Notes: generated from the letters alone by a model not told the origin. A stretch of DNA of 64,000 nucleotides from Lycium barbarum (GCF_019175385.1 NC_083341.1:85338321-85402320), one strand, 5' to 3'. Counted from the first letter of the stretch, positions 47,801-60,378 are shown. Numbers and translations are program-made.

Positions 47801-48096
47801 TGTTGTTTGGGCGATCCTATACGCCGAGGCGGCCGGTCCGCATATGTTTATATATTGCTTGGTTAGCCCTGTGTGGCTTTTGTTGGTATTTTCTGCGTGC
47901 AGGGTATATTGGATAGTCCGTAAAACAAAGGAAACTCTGCCGAAATTTTCTGGAAATTACCTAAATTTGAAATAAAGTCTTGTCGGCTTCCGCCATATAC
48001 TAGAATGAGTTGATAGAATTTGAGATAATATTTGATAGATGGGTTCGGGTGCCCAGATCGGGCACTAGTCACGGCCTACGGGGTTGGGTCGTGACA
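44895..48096 (+). repeat. 3' LTR of Tekay-1
   Basis: 3202 bp, near-identical to the 5' LTR. One copy of the 17-bp unit near 47248, the 44-bp duplication at 47761-47848, and the double hairpin at 47471-47506. Confidence 0.95.
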
Positions 48097-48101
48097 TTGG
48101 A
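48097..48101. repeat. Target-site duplication, right
   Basis: TTGGA directly after the Tekay-1 3' LTR. Confidence 0.95.
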
Positions 48102-49533
48102 TGTCTCCTGACTTTCTTCAACGACTGCGTAGGATCTCTCTTCTTGGAACAGTGACTCGAGACTCCCATCAGCTTCCTCTTCCTTCAGCATCGACATCTT
48201 TCTGGGGAATGACTGGTACAGACCCTCTCTCTTGATGAGGTAGATTCCTTGTTCTAGGCTCTCTCTTGACGAAGTAGATATCTTGTTCTAGGATCTCTCT
48301 TGATTGCCCTCGTGAGCTAGTCTTCGTTAGGGGTATACCCTGGACCGAAATGATAGTTTTCTTTCGAGATTGGCATAGGCTCTGTTATCCCTTCGAGGTC
48401 CCTTTCTAGACCTTTCCTTGTTTCAAAAACGTTCCTCAGCAGGATAGAGGCAATCATTCTGTAGTCTGCCGACATAGGTCTACCGACTTCTTCTTTCGCA
48501 TGGGTGGCCCCCACGTATTCCACTATATGAAAGTTGGAGAAATGAAGACTCCATTCGATCACAGGAACGATATTGTAAGGATACTTCTGAATATCCCTCT
48601 TAGCTGCCACTACAATTTCCTGTCCTTGCCATTCGAATTTTATGGCCTAGTGCAGACTTGATGGTACCGCACCGGTGGAGTGGATCCAGGGTCTTGCCAA
48701 GAGCATGTTGTAATTACAGTGATTGCCATGACCTGAAACTCTACTGTGAAGGAGGCAGGTTCAACCTGGATTTGTAGATTGACCTCTCCCAAGGAATCAC
48801 TTAGGGATCCATCCTATCCCCTGTTGTTCGTCCCACTCTGGCAGATCTTGCCTATGTCATAGCCAAGCTATATCAAGGAGGTTACGGGAAAAATGTTGAG
48901 GCCTGACCCGTTATCCACAAGTACCCTTCCTATGGCCTTGTCACGACATGCCAGGGTGATATGAGGGCTTTGTTGTGGGACGTCCCTTCGACAGGCAGCT
49001 CTTCCTCGGAGAAACAGATATTATGTTCCCCAATGATATGGGCTACTAGCCCGGCTAATCTTTCATTGCTCGTACCTTTTGGTACGTGTGCGTCATCCAA
49101 TACTTTCATCAGGGCATGCCTATGCGACGGTGAGCTAGCCAATAGTGACAACATCGAGATTTACGTCGGCATCTTCTTCAAGCGCTCAACAATGGAATAA
49201 TCTTTCGACTGTATGCACAGTCAGAAATCTTCGGCCTCTCCTTCGATTATCGCCCTTTTCTGAGTATTCTCCTTCTTTGTGGCGTTCCGGGCCAATTCTT
49301 CAAGAATGTAGCGTCTCCCTGAATGAGTCATGCCTTAGGTCATCGCAGTCTGCACAGTGATTAGCTTTTTGGGGTCAGGCATAATCTGTTGTGCTACCTA
49401 GGCTACCACAGGTGCTGGGACCAAGGTCCTGAATATAGCCTTGGGAAATCTCGGACTGGGGATCAAGACCTTAAATTTGGGACGTTCCTAGAGTGTGAGG
49501 GAAGTAACCGTATGTTCAAGAGGCTCGGTGACT
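48102..49533 (-). pseudogene. Ogre-2 protease region
   Basis: Upstream continuation of the Ogre-2 polyprotein. 48317-48610 is open (97 codons) and belongs to the segment after the protease. Around 48907-48915 the minus strand encodes DNG in a VLVDNGSGLN context, the aspartic protease active site in the D-N-G form usual for this lineage. 48930-49154 is open and lies just upstream of the protease (ICFSEEELPVEGTSHNKAL). Frames change several times and stops occur between these pieces, so no active enzyme is made. Confidence 0.75.
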
Positions 49534-50122
49534 TTAGGAGATAATGTTCTGCAAGCTTCCCAGTCTTCGTCTCTCTATCATGTGGACCCCGTTGTTTCCA
49601 TGATTCGGCATTGGGTTCGTGTTTACGTTGGGAGAGGCAATTTCCAAAATGATTTCTCTTTTATCGATCAGATCTTGGATTTTGTGTTTTAGGTTTATGC
49701 AATCCTCCGTGCTGTGCCCATTCCCTCCCGAATGGTAGGCACAAGTCTGACCGGGTCTGTAGAAACTGCTTTCGGGTTGTACCAGCTTTGGCAGGGCTTT
49801 CTGAATCAACCCTGCGGTCAGTAGCCTTTCTAGTAATCGAGACCTTGGTTCGAGGAGTGTCGTGAATTCCCTTAGGGGTCTTTTCTCAAAAGCTGGACGT
49901 GGCGCATTATATGTTGGGGGTGGCAGTTGATTTTGGTAATTCTGGGGTTGATAGGCTTTTGGAGGGTTGTTTTGTGGTGGGCGGTAGTTTTTGTTGGGGT
50001 GGCGACTAATACGCTTGTTGTGGTGGTGGTTGATAAGCAGGAGCGGATACACAGATACTAGATGGAGCCTTGTATGATGGTACATCAGTGGTGAAGGCTG
50101 GTTGTGTGTAGTGCATGGGTGC
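49534..50122 (-). pseudogene. Ogre-2 gag, C-terminal part
   Basis: An open stretch of about 196 codons, minus strand. A Pro/Gln/Asn-rich linker leads to a Cys/His motif CAYHSGGNGHSTEDC followed by LKHKIQDLID, the conserved end of Tat/Ogre gag. It is interrupted at 50123 by the next nested element; a further 44 bp of the same gag lies at 57269-57312, and the two ends can be read in phase once the target duplication is counted once. Confidence 0.8.
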
Positions 50123-51244
50123 TGTAACACCCCAATTTTTTTATGAAACATTTATACGTTATTTGACTAATTATGTAAAGTATATGTTGTCAAACATTCT
50201 TATCCTTTTCTTTATATTTGTGTTCTTATGTTATTAAAAAGATGTTTTGTTTAAAGTATTAATATTCCCTTGTTTAATTCACAAGTATATTTGTAGTTGG
50301 TTCTTTAAATTTGGAAATTTTCTTGTTTAGTAACTTGTGGAAAATTATTCTAACCTTAGTGAGATAGAAAGCGTTTGGTAAGGGTAAAAATGAGAATGAC
50401 TAACAAAATATCTTGTATGGAGGTTAGTATATTATTTAAAAATCTTATAGTTATCCTCTACACTTTATAAATAAGATTGGATATTATATATGTTGAAAAG
50501 TCCTTCCATCCCAAGGAAGAGGTATGGCAGCCCCTTTTCTCCCAAAAATATCTCTCTTACTCCTCTTTCTAAACAGCCATTGGAGTCTCTCCATACTTGT
50601 GGTAAGTTCTTACTCCTTTTATTTCGATTTCTTGAGAAAAAGGAAACCCCAAAACTCCTCTCCTCTCATCAAATTCTTCCACTAAATCATCAACAAGATT
50701 TGTTTTGGTTTAGTCACAAGCTACTCCACACTTTTGAGGTAAGTTTACCAAACCTGTTTTTGAACTGGACAGGTGTTAGTATTTGTAGCATACTTCCTTG
50801 TATAAAATTTCATTTTATGTGAACCAAGATGATCTGCAAAGCTATTTCATAGATCTACAACTTTTATTTAGGCTCCAAAAACTAGTTTTGCTTGTATTTA
50901 CTCGAAAAGGGGTGATGAAGTACAGGGCAGGTGCTGCCCATATTTCTGTTTTACAAACCGTCCATGTACTACCGTTAGTATTTTGAGTATATAGTTTTGT
51001 ACGAAATTGATATTGGGGTTATTTACATTTCTATGGAACCCCGAGACATATATTTACAAGTTTTATTAAGACCACAAAGTCTATTTTTGCCATTTACCTC
51101 TTTTAAACTGGGCCACAATACAAGACAATAGTAGTGTCTAGAATTTCTGTTTTGATAGTTCAAGGTGATTTTCACTAATAACATGTTTAGTTTCGACGTG
51201 CTAAAATCATTGAAGTTAAATAGATATTTGGTGGTGTATTTAAG

Positions 51245-51299
<55 letters not shown>

Positions 51300-53253
51300 C
51301 CTGTACAAGCTAAAGGAAATTGGCTAAGAAAGTCGACATATTTATTTGATCATTGATTTGGGGATTTATAATTTCTTGATGTTTGTTTGAGCTTTAGAAG
51401 CACTGAAGCTCAAAGGTTTGAACCTAACCGTGAACTTTTCTTTCAATTTATCTTATTTGAGATATTGTTAGAAGCTTGAATCTTGGTGAAGTAGCATCTA
51501 CTTTAAATTGTTGTCATATTGATTTTGTTGCTACTTTAATAGTTTATTTGCTTTGTTGGTTGAGAAAGAATCTCTTGAGACACTTGAATATGATAACATT
51601 ATCATTGAGGGTATAATTTTGAAATTGAGCTATGAGTATGTTAACATCACATTTGTGTTATGTGAAGTATTTTTTATAAGACGACTCAATTCGCCCACAT
51701 ATACGGATTGCTTGAGCATTATTGCATTCTTGTTGGGACATTGTCCTTCTTGTGACAGTGACTTTGTCACTTATAATGACATACCTCACGGTATTGTTCG
51801 GATCTTTCCCGTCTTTACTTTGGATTTACATTTCATCTTGACGATGGACTTTAGTCCACTTTCGAGTATGAGTGGAAAGCCACTTTCAACGTGGCCCTTG
51901 ATTCTCTTGATTATTGGGTGACGACCCTTCTTTATTGTGGATCTTGCCCATCTTGACTTTGGATTTACTTTTCGTCTTGATGATGGACTTTTGTCCATTC
52001 TCGAGTATGAGTGGAAAGCCACTTTCAGCATGGCTCATGATTCTCTTGATTATTGGGTGACGACCCTTCTTGATTTGGACTTCAGTCTTTCTTGTTATTT
52101 GATTATGGTTGATGCGATGGCATGACGTATGTGTTGGAAGAAATTAACTAACTCAAATTAGCTTGGGAAGCTTTCTTGACACTAGAGATATGAATATTGT
52201 TATTTGGAACTACTTATTGGGTTGATATTTGATTCTCTTGAATATCGCACATAGCTTACTTTGATAAGTCTATTCCTTGAATTTAGTTATTGTACTCATT
52301 TTTGATACGTAGCTCACTATTAAATTATCTAATTGAATGACGTTTCATGAATTAGCTTCGAAAGCCTTCTTGACAGTTGGTATTTGAAATATTAGTATCT
52401 TGAACTATCTTATGGTTTGGTGGTTCTCTTGAAATGTCGTACATGGATTAAGAACCTGATGATAAATCAGATAAGGTTATGACTTGAATTTACTTCTTGC
52501 ACTCATATTTGATACATAGTTCACTATTCAATTAACTAATCGGTGGACTTTTTTTTTTAATTAGCTTTGGAAAGCATCTTGACATTTGAGATTTTAAATA
52601 TTAATATATTAAACTATTTTATTATTTGATATTGTATCCTCTTGAAATAATTTTACCTTCATTAAGTACTAAATGATGATTTTGATATGCTCATTTCTAG
52701 AATTTATCTTTGTACTCCTTACATAGCATACTTTTTTTATATGAAATGTTAGTTAAGTTTATGTGCCACTAAGCTTTATACTTAGCGATAGTTTGTTACT
52801 ATGGTAGGTGATGTTCCAAGGGAGATTTAAGGATGGCCATTTGAAGTAGACTAATTGGAAGTCTTGATGAAGATCACGTTTGCATGGACATGTTCATTTT
52901 GTATCCATTTGGGGACTTGTACGTGATCAATGTGATACATTTCGATATGCATTTTTGAATGAAATTTGGGTCATGATGCTAATATTTTGTAACTTGGTTT
53001 TGCTGAATAACTTGACTATTTTGGGTGTGTCCATGCCCAAGTCTTGTGATATTTTAAAATCAGTACTTATGTTGAACTTGGGAAACTTAACTAGTTTGTA
53101 TTTTGAGATTAAGACGTATTTACTTGTTCACATGGGCCTATTTCCGCTACTAAATTATTGTGAATATCTCATTAAATAAATTTCTTCTGAACGTTGTAAG
53201 TATGAAATTTGCTTTTGTTTCGTAAGTGGCATCCTCCCAAAGGAGGTGCTACA
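50123..53253 (+). repeat. 5' LTR of the 942-bp-interior element
   Basis: Contains two diverged copies of a segment of about 141 bp (about 51799-52078, sharing GAGTATGAGTGGAAAGCCAC) and a compound microsatellite at 51245-51299. Non-coding. Confidence 0.85.
51245..51299. repeat. Compound GT/AT/AC microsatellite
   Basis: A GT run, a long AT run, then an AC run, which together form a nearly perfect inverted repeat. The partner LTR has only a short TA run at about 55298-55310, so the tract expanded after insertion or shrank in the partner. Confidence 0.9.
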
Positions 53254-53258
53254 AGTTT

Positions 53259-53270
53259 TGGTATCAGAGC
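53259..53270 (+). other. Primer-binding site, 942-bp-interior element
   Basis: Perfect TGGTATCAGAGC five bases after the 5' LTR. Confidence 0.9.
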
Positions 53271-53454
53271 TTTAGGTATGTGGTTCTAGGACTTTTGTTG
53301 TGACCTTTAGTGTAGTTTCTTTCCTTAAGATTTCTTGGATAATATCATTTACTCGTATACTTGTTTTTTATGTGTATTGTAGTGTGTATTGTGTATATGC
53401 ATCATGTACTTGTCCATAATGCAATATGATCTTCTCTTCTATAGGAATTAAGAT

Positions 53455-53543
53455 ATGACCTCCTCTTCAAATAGAGCTAATGAGGATGTTGATCCATGTT
53501 CTACAACTATTATGTTTCTTATCACTTGTATTTTCTGGAAGTG
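53455..53543 (+). pseudogene. Possible gag start remnant
   Basis: An ATG at 53455 opens a short Ser/Asn/Asp-rich frame in the position where gag starts in related elements. It is cut almost at once by the fold-back element. Too short to assign with confidence. Confidence 0.25.
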
Positions 53544-54010
53544 TAAAATTTAAGCCAAACCCATCAGCAAACACCTGTGGTCGTCCACTTCTTTCACTTG
53601 AGCACCTAAAGTGGCCCTTGTTCCATTTAGACACTTTAGGTGGGCCATTCCTATTCCACTTAGACACTTTTTGCACCTTTATCAGAGCAAAACCAACACC
53701 AGTAGTCTCCTACGTGGAATAAGTGGCATATTAAATTGTGCCATCTCATTTAAATTGTGCCAACTCATTTTAATTGTAAATTCGTGGAGTTTTGACCATT
53801 AAAAATTGGGGCTTTTGGGCTGGTTGGATGTGCAATGAGGTGGCGCCCCCTTTGGTGTTGGTTTTTCTCCGATAACGGTGCAAAAAGTGTCTAAGTGGAA
53901 TAGGAATGACCCACCTGAAGTGTTTAAATGGAACAAGGGTCACTTTAGGTGCTCAAGTGAAAGAAGTGGACGACCACAGGTGTGTGTCGATGGGTTTGAC
54001 CTAAAATTTA
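53544..54010. mobile_element. Fold-back (MITE-like) element with ~157-bp inverted arms
   Basis: Left arm 53544-53701 and right arm 53854-54010 are inverted copies of each other with scattered mismatches, separated by 152 bp. Landmarks: AAACCCATC / GATGGGTTT outside, TGTGGTCGTCCACTTCT and its complement, and AAAACCAACACC / GGTGTTGGTTTTT at the inner ends. ACTTGTATTTT before and ACTTGATTTT after are a possible imperfect target duplication, a few bases outside the arms. There is no coding capacity, as for MITEs; superfamily undetermined. Confidence 0.75.
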
Positions 54011-54158
54011 TGAGACTTGATTTTGATGTGCTTGTTAAAAGCCTTTTGGGTCACCATGTTTTTGTTAACCGAGTTTATCAAGATTATCCTCTCATTATTC
54101 AAAATCTAATTTTCTCTGTAGACTTGATTGAAATGTATTTTCAAGACTAGTATAAGAT

Positions 54159-54195
54159 AAATTTCGGGACGAAATTTCTTCAAGGGGGAGAGAGT
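54159..54195 (+). other. PPT-adjacent hairpin and polypurine tract
   Basis: AAATTTCG (54159-54166), loop GGA, CGAAATTT (54170-54177), then a purine run AAGGGGGAGAGAG (54182-54194) next to the 3' LTR. The stem sequence differs from Tekay-1 but pairs fully. Confidence 0.75.
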
Positions 54196-57100
54196 TGTAA
54201 CACCAATTCTTTTTTATATGGAACATTTTATACATTATTTGACTAATTACGTAAAGTATATGTTGTCAAACTTTCTTTATATTTCTGTTCTTATGTTATT
54301 TAAAAGATGTTTTGTTTAAAGTATTAATGTTCCCTTGTTTAATTCACAAGTATATTTGTAGTTGGTTCTTTAGACTTTGGAATTTTTCTTGTCTAGTAAC
54401 TTGTGGAAAATAATTCTAACCTTAGTTAGATAGAGAGAGTTTGATAGGGATAAAAATGAGAATGACTAACAAAATATCTTGTATGGAGGTTAGTATATTA
54501 TTTAAAAATCTTATAGTTATCCTCTACACTTTATAGATAAGATTGGATATTATATATGTTGAATAGTCCTTCCATCCTAAGGAAGAGGTATGGCAGCCCC
54601 TTTTCTCCCAAAAATATCTATCTTACTCCTGTTTCTAAACATCCATTGGAGTCTCTCCATACTTGTGGTAAGTTCTTACTCCTTTTATTTCAATTTCTTA
54701 AGAAAAAGGAAACCCCAAAACTCCTCTCCTCTCATCAAATTTTTCCATTAAATCACCAAAAAGAGCCACAAGCTACTCCACACTTTTGAGGTAAGTTTAC
54801 CAAACCCGTTTTTGAACTGGACAATTGTTAGTAGTTGTAGCATACTTCCTTGTATAAAATTTCATTTTAAGCGAGCCAAGATGATCTGAAAGGCTTTTTC
54901 ATAGATCTACAACTTTTGTTTAGGCTCCAAAAAGTAGTTTTGCTTGTATTTACTCAAAAAGGGGTGATGAAGTACAAGACAGGTGCTGCCCAGATTTCTG
55001 TTTTACAAACCGTCCATGTACTACTGTTAGTATTTTGAGCATATATTTTTGCACGAAAGTGATATTGGGGTGATTTAAATTTCTATGGAACCCCAAGACA
55101 TATCTCTACTACTTTCATTAAGACCACACAGTATATTTTTGTTGTTTACCCTTTTGAACCTCAGCCACAATACAAGACAGTAGTAATGTCCAAAATTTCT
55201 GTTTTGATAGTTCAGGGTGATTTTCACTGATATCATGTTTAGTTTCGATGTGCTGAAATCATTGAATTTAAATAGATATTTGATTGTGTATTTAAGGTAT
55301 ATATATATACACTCTTGTACAAGCTAAAGGAAATTGGCAAAGGAAGTCAACATATTTATTTAATCGTTGCTTTGGGGATTTATAACTTCTTGATGTTTGT
55401 TTGAAATTTAGAAGCACTAAAGCTCCAAGGTTTGCACCTAAACATGAACTTTTCTTTCAATTTATCTTGTTTGAGATATTGTGAGAAGATTGAATCTTTG
55501 TGAAATAGCATCTACTTTAAATTGTTGTCATATTGATTTTGTTGCTACTTTAATAGTTTACTTGCTTTGTTGGTTGAGAAAGAATATCTTGAGACACTTG
55601 AATATGATAACATTATCATCGAGGGTATAATTTTGAAATTGAGTTATGATTATGTTAAAATCACATTGGTGTTATGTGAAGTATTTTCTGTAAGACGACT
55701 CAATTCACCCACATATACGGATTGTTTGAGCATTATTGCATTCTTGTCGAGACATTGTCCTTCTTGTGATAGTGACTTTTTCACTTATAATTACATACCT
55801 CACGGTGTTGTTCGGATCTTTCCCATCTTTACTTTGGATTTATATTTCATCTTGACGATGGACTTTTGTCCATTTTAGAGTATGAGTGGAAAGCCACTTT
55901 CAACATGGCCCTTGATTCTCTTGATCATTGGGTGACGACTCTTCTTGATTTCAGATCTTTCCCATCTTGACTTTGGATTTACATTTCGCCTTGATGATGG
56001 AATTTTGTCCATTCTCGAGTATGAGTGGAGAGCCACTTTCAACATGGCTCATGATTCTCTTGATTATTGGGTGACAACCCTTCTTGATTTGGGCTTCGGT
56101 CCTTCTTGTTATTTGATTATGCTTGATGCGATGGCATGACGTATGTGTTGGGCGAAATAACTAACTCGAATTCGCTTGGGAAGCTTTCTTGACGCTGGAG
56201 ATATGAATATTGTTATTTGGAACTACTTCTTGGGTTGATATTTGATTCTCTTGAATATCGCACATAGCTTACTTTGATAATTCTATTCCTCGAATTTAGT
56301 TCTTGTACTCATTTTTGATATGTAGCTCACTCACTATTAAATTAACTAATTGAATGATGTTTCATGAATTAGCTTCGAAAGCCTTCTTGACACTTGGTAT
56401 TTGAAATATTAGTATCTTGAACTATCGGTTCTCTTGAAATGTCATACATGGATTAAGAACCTCATGATAAATCGAATAAGCTTATGACTTGAATTTACTT
56501 CTTGCACTCATATTTGATACATAGTTCACGTTGAATTAACTAATCGGTGGACTTTGTTTTTTTTTTTTGAATTAGCTTTGGAAAGCGCCTTGACATTTGA
56601 GATTTTGAATATTGATATATTAAACTATTTTATTATTTGATATTGGATACTCTTGAAATAATCGTACCTTCATTAAGTACTTGATGATGGTTTTGATATG
56701 CTCATTTCTAGAATTTATTTTTGTACTCCTTACATAGCATACTTTTTGATATGAAATGTTAGTTAAGCTTATGTGCCACTAAGCTTTATGCTTCGCAATA
56801 GTTTGTTACTATCGTAGGTGATGTTCCAAGAGAGACTTAAGGATGGCCATTTGAAGTAGACTAATTGGAAGCCTAGATGAAGATCACATTTTCATGAACA
56901 TGTTCATTTTGTATACATTTTGGGACTTGTACGTGATCCATGTGATACACTTTGATATGCACTTTTGAATGAAATTTGGGTCATGATGCTAATATTTTGT
57001 ACCTTAGTTTTTCTGAATGACTTAACTATTTTGGGAGTTTCCATGCCCAAGTTTTGTGATATCTTAAATTCAGTACTTATGTTGAACTTGGGAACATAAC

Positions 57101-57268
57101 TAGTTTGTATTTTGAGATTAAGACGTTGTATTTTGAAACTTGTTCACATGGGCCTATTTTCGATACTAAATTATTGTGAATATCTTATTAAATAAATTTC
57201 TTCTGAACTTTGTAAGTATGAATTTTCTTTTGTTTCGTATGTGGCATCGTCCCAAAAGGGGTGCTACA
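54196..57268 (+). repeat. 3' LTR of the 942-bp-interior element
   Basis: Homologous to 50123-53253 throughout. Duplicated segment at about 55811-56095. Non-coding. Confidence 0.85.
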
Positions 57269-57312
57269 GGTATTGGTCTGTACGGCGGGGCTGAGTAATT
57301 TAGGAGGGGCTG
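57269..57312 (-). pseudogene. Ogre-2 gag fragment, upstream stub
   Basis: 44 bp of Pro/Tyr-rich gag coding on the minus strand, separated from 49534-50122 by the nested element. It ends abruptly where Tekay-2 begins; the rest of gag, the 5' leader and the 5' LTR of Ogre-2 are not in the window. Confidence 0.55.
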
Positions 57313-57550
57313 TAGGGTGTTTCCTGCAGATGATGTCCAGGTAACATAGGAGCTATCATACGAAGAGCAACCTATAGCCATACTTGATCGACAAATTAGA
57401 AGGCTGCGAACTAAAGACGTGGCTTCGGTTAAAGTGTTGTGGCAGAACAATAATAGGGAGGAGATGACTTGGGAGGCTGAAGAGGAGATGAAAAAGAAAT
57501 ATCCTCACTTGTTTTCCACGCCTACAGGTAATCTAAACCCCCTTGCTTGA
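57313..57550 (+). pseudogene. Tekay-2 chromodomain fragment
   Basis: C-terminal end of an integrase/chromodomain closely matching 44529-44760 of Tekay-1, including RQIRRLRTK and VLWQNNN segments. The homology starts abruptly at about 57313. An in-frame TAG at 57347-57349 replaces a Glu codon, a transversion unlike the stops in Tekay-1. Stop at 57548-57550. Confidence 0.85.
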
Positions 57551-57636
57551 TTGTGTTAATTGTCTGCTCAATCTATATGTTAGCGATAAGGAAAACCCTT
57601 CCCAAGACTCTTATAGAACCCGACGGGATAAAATCG

Positions 57637-57670
57637 ACATTCGACGACGAATGTTCTAAAGGGGGGAGGA
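57637..57670 (+). other. PPT-adjacent hairpin and polypurine tract, Tekay-2
   Basis: ACATTCG (57637-57643), loop ACGA, CGAATGT (57648-57654), then AAAGGGGGGAGGA (57658-57670) before the 3' LTR. Confidence 0.75.
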
Positions 57671-59969
57671 TGTTATATCCCATATTTTCATACATTGGGA
57701 CGTTTTAAACTAAACGCGACAAGTTAAAGACAAGACTATTTTAAGGTACAAAGGAGAGACTTTAATCTCCGGTTTCGTTTCAAGTCACAAGTTACCTATA
57801 AATTTCGTTTGGTATAGAAGCATTAATGGATAATTTGGATTAAATTAACCATGATTATATTATTAAGTGGGATTGGAAAACTAAATCAGTCCATTAAAAA
57901 TAGCCATAGTTGGCCGTGTAGTTTAGTGGGATGGTCAAAGATAATTGACCCAAAATTTAAGTGGGACACATGTCCAAATCTTGTAAGGAATATATATAAC
58001 ACAAATGCTGATTCACTATCAACTAACTACATCATTTTCATCTTTACAAAGTCAAGAACACATAGTGATAGAGAGGGAAGCTCTCGGCTACAAGCTGGCC
58101 GAGAGTGAGGTGTTCCAAGTTGATAAAAAAAAATCAGTTTTCAAGCAATTCAACTCCCTTATAGGTGCATAATAACGTGTAGCATTCATTGGGGTAGCAA
58201 GAACAAGTGTTAAAATTCAAGAAGTGAAAGTGAAGGGCTAGTTGATTGAAGTGTTTAGTTACAAGGTAAGAATGATCATTTTTCTTATGTTGTATGATGA
58301 TTTGAATGTATAATTCGTGCATGTTGTTGTTGTTTTGTTGTTTTGTTGTTTTGTTGTTGTGGTTGAAGTTGAGGTGAGCCGTGAGCTTGGGTGAAGCCAT
58401 GTTGGTCTCATTTTGCATGTATTATTGATGGGTTGAACGTGTGTCAACATATGTAAATGAACAAAGATTATAGAAGTATGTTTATGGTGTTGCATGTTGG
58501 TATTGGACTGTTTTTCTTGAAGTTGAAGTGGGCCGTGTGTTGTAGACTTAAATGGAATCATGCTTAATCTTCTTGTACATGTATTGGGAATGAATTGAAT
58601 GTGTTGTAGTGTGGATAAATGGATGAAAATCATGAAGTTGTTGTAGTTGTGTTGAAGCCGTGTAGGGGGCTGTTTTAGAGGAATTTATGAACTGTTTTGT
58701 GTCATGTTTTAATTGTTGTTGTTATGGACATTGTGGTGTATTTTATGCATTATGAATATGTGAATTGAGGTGTTAAAGAAATGAATTATGTTGAAGGGGG
58801 AAAACAGTCCAAACCGTGGACTGTTTTAATGTTAGGAGTGAATTAGTGTATGTTGAATGTTGGTTATTGTTATGAACGTATAGTGAAAGTGAATTTTAAT
58901 GATTCAAGTTGAAATTGAAATGGTTTGTGGGCTGTTGTAAGAGTTAATATGATGCTAAAACAGTTCCAATAATCGTATAAGTAATGTTGTAAACGTGTCG
59001 TTGTCATTGTAGTTGAAGTTGGAAAATTGCGAAGCGAAAATGGTAATGTTGTGTGTGTTGTTTGGCCGTGGATAAGGGCCTGTTTTAAATGATGAACGGA
59101 CTGTCCAAAGTTCCCTTAAGTCATGTTTAAACAAGTTCGGATTGATACATGAAAGAATGACTAACAATATTAGCTTGTAGTACTAGTTGGGTTGAATGCG
59201 AACGAAACGTCGTCTAAATGTTGGAAAGGGGTTGTTAACATTAAAATACATATTGAATTCCCTCGTAGACTAATTGTAGCTCTTGATATCTTGATATAGG
59301 ATAAGTACTATTGGGCAGCAAGTACAAGTTATAATACGACTAAACGCTAAAGGTATGTAAAGTTGTCCCTTCTTTCTTTTGGCATGTCCTAAACGTAAGT
59401 GATGAATGACATGAGCTTTGGGGTAATTCCATTCATAAGTTCGAATATGATTCATGATTCTTATTCATTTCTTGATGTTAGAGCTTTTAAAGTAGTTAAG
59501 CCACTACCCTCGAGCTTTCTATATGTTGTATAGTATAATCGTATGTATAAGTCTCTATTCCTAAAGGCTCTATAATCACTAATGTCCTTAACTTTCATAA
59601 GCTGTCTCGTATTGATTTGATACCTGTCTATGATCCCTGAGACGTTATTTAATATAGTTCATAATGATATTCAAAGAGCCATTAGGATGGCTAATGTTCT
59701 TGATTTCCAGAAACTATTTAATTATGTCTTGATACGTGTATATAATCCTTGAGGTTCTATTTTTATATAATCCACAGCGACATTCGAAAGGTATTTGATA
59801 TGACTATTGTCTTGGTTTTCAAATGATGATTCGTTTTGATTATTCTATTGAGTCTCAGATATGATTTAATTCGCATATGGTTTCTCACTACTCTGCTCGT
59901 GCATGCCTCAATACATGTTTCACTGAGTCCCGGGCCAGGACATGTTTTCGTGCACAGATCCACTGCATT

Positions 59970-60185
59970 ATTCACCGAGTCCCTCACTAGAGGACCGGGA
60001 CACGTTATATATATGTATATGATGATATGATGACATGATGATATGATGATATGGGGATGGCGGCCAGGATGGCACATGATGATCTTATTCACCGAGTCCC
60101 TCACTAGAGGGCCGGGACACGTTATATATATATACATGATGATGATATGATATTATTTATCGAGTCCCTCACTAGAGGGCCGGGA
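59970..60185 (+). repeat. Palindromic subrepeats in the Tekay-2 LTR
   Basis: Copies of ACCGAGTCCCTCACTAGAGG-type units near 59972, 60090 and 60158, each followed by CCGGGACACGTTAT, plus a diverged GAGTCCCGGGCCAGGACA unit at about 59925. Each unit can fold through CCCTC/GAGGG. Confidence 0.7.
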
Positions 60186-60378
60186 CACGTTATACATGTG
60201 CATATGAACAGGATGATTCTCTAATGGTGACATTAAGTTTCATAACGAGTTAAGTCTGATATTGACACCATGATTTATGATTCAAAGGTAAGCCTTGTGG
60301 TTTTCTGGTTATTGTACTGGTTTTCTGTACTCCTCACTTCAGTATGATCCTGTTTATTGTATTTATGCTTTACATGCT

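Larger units (their letters stand above)
36471..48096 (+). mobile_element. Tekay-1: full-length Ty3/gypsy chromovirus (Tekay/Del)
   Basis: Complete 11.6 kb element: 5' LTR 36471-39707, internal 39708-44894, 3' LTR 44895-48096, with perfect TTGGA target duplications (36466-36470, 48097-48101). Both LTRs are TG...CA. A hand count gives about 30 substitutions over 3.2 kb, about 0.9%, plus a 34-bp repeat-copy difference and a 1-bp indel, so insertion was recent. The order gag-protease-reverse transcriptase-RNase H-integrase-chromodomain, the long LTRs and the Met-tRNA primer site identify Tekay/Del. Five in-frame stops abolish coding. It splits the Ogre-2 pol region. Confidence 0.95.
50123..57268 (+). 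mobile_element. Non-autonomous LTR element with a 942-bp interior
   Basis: 5' LTR 50123-53253 (3131 bp), internal 53254-54195, 3' LTR 54196-57268 (3073 bp). LTRs run TGTAACACC to GGTGCTACA. They have a Met-tRNA primer site and polypurine tract but no pol genes, so the element fits the class of large LTR elements lacking coding capacity. LTR divergence is clearly higher than in Tekay-1, with many indels. Flanks GGTGC (50118-50122) and GGTAT (57269-57273) match in three of five bases. It sits in Ogre-2 gag. Confidence 0.85.
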
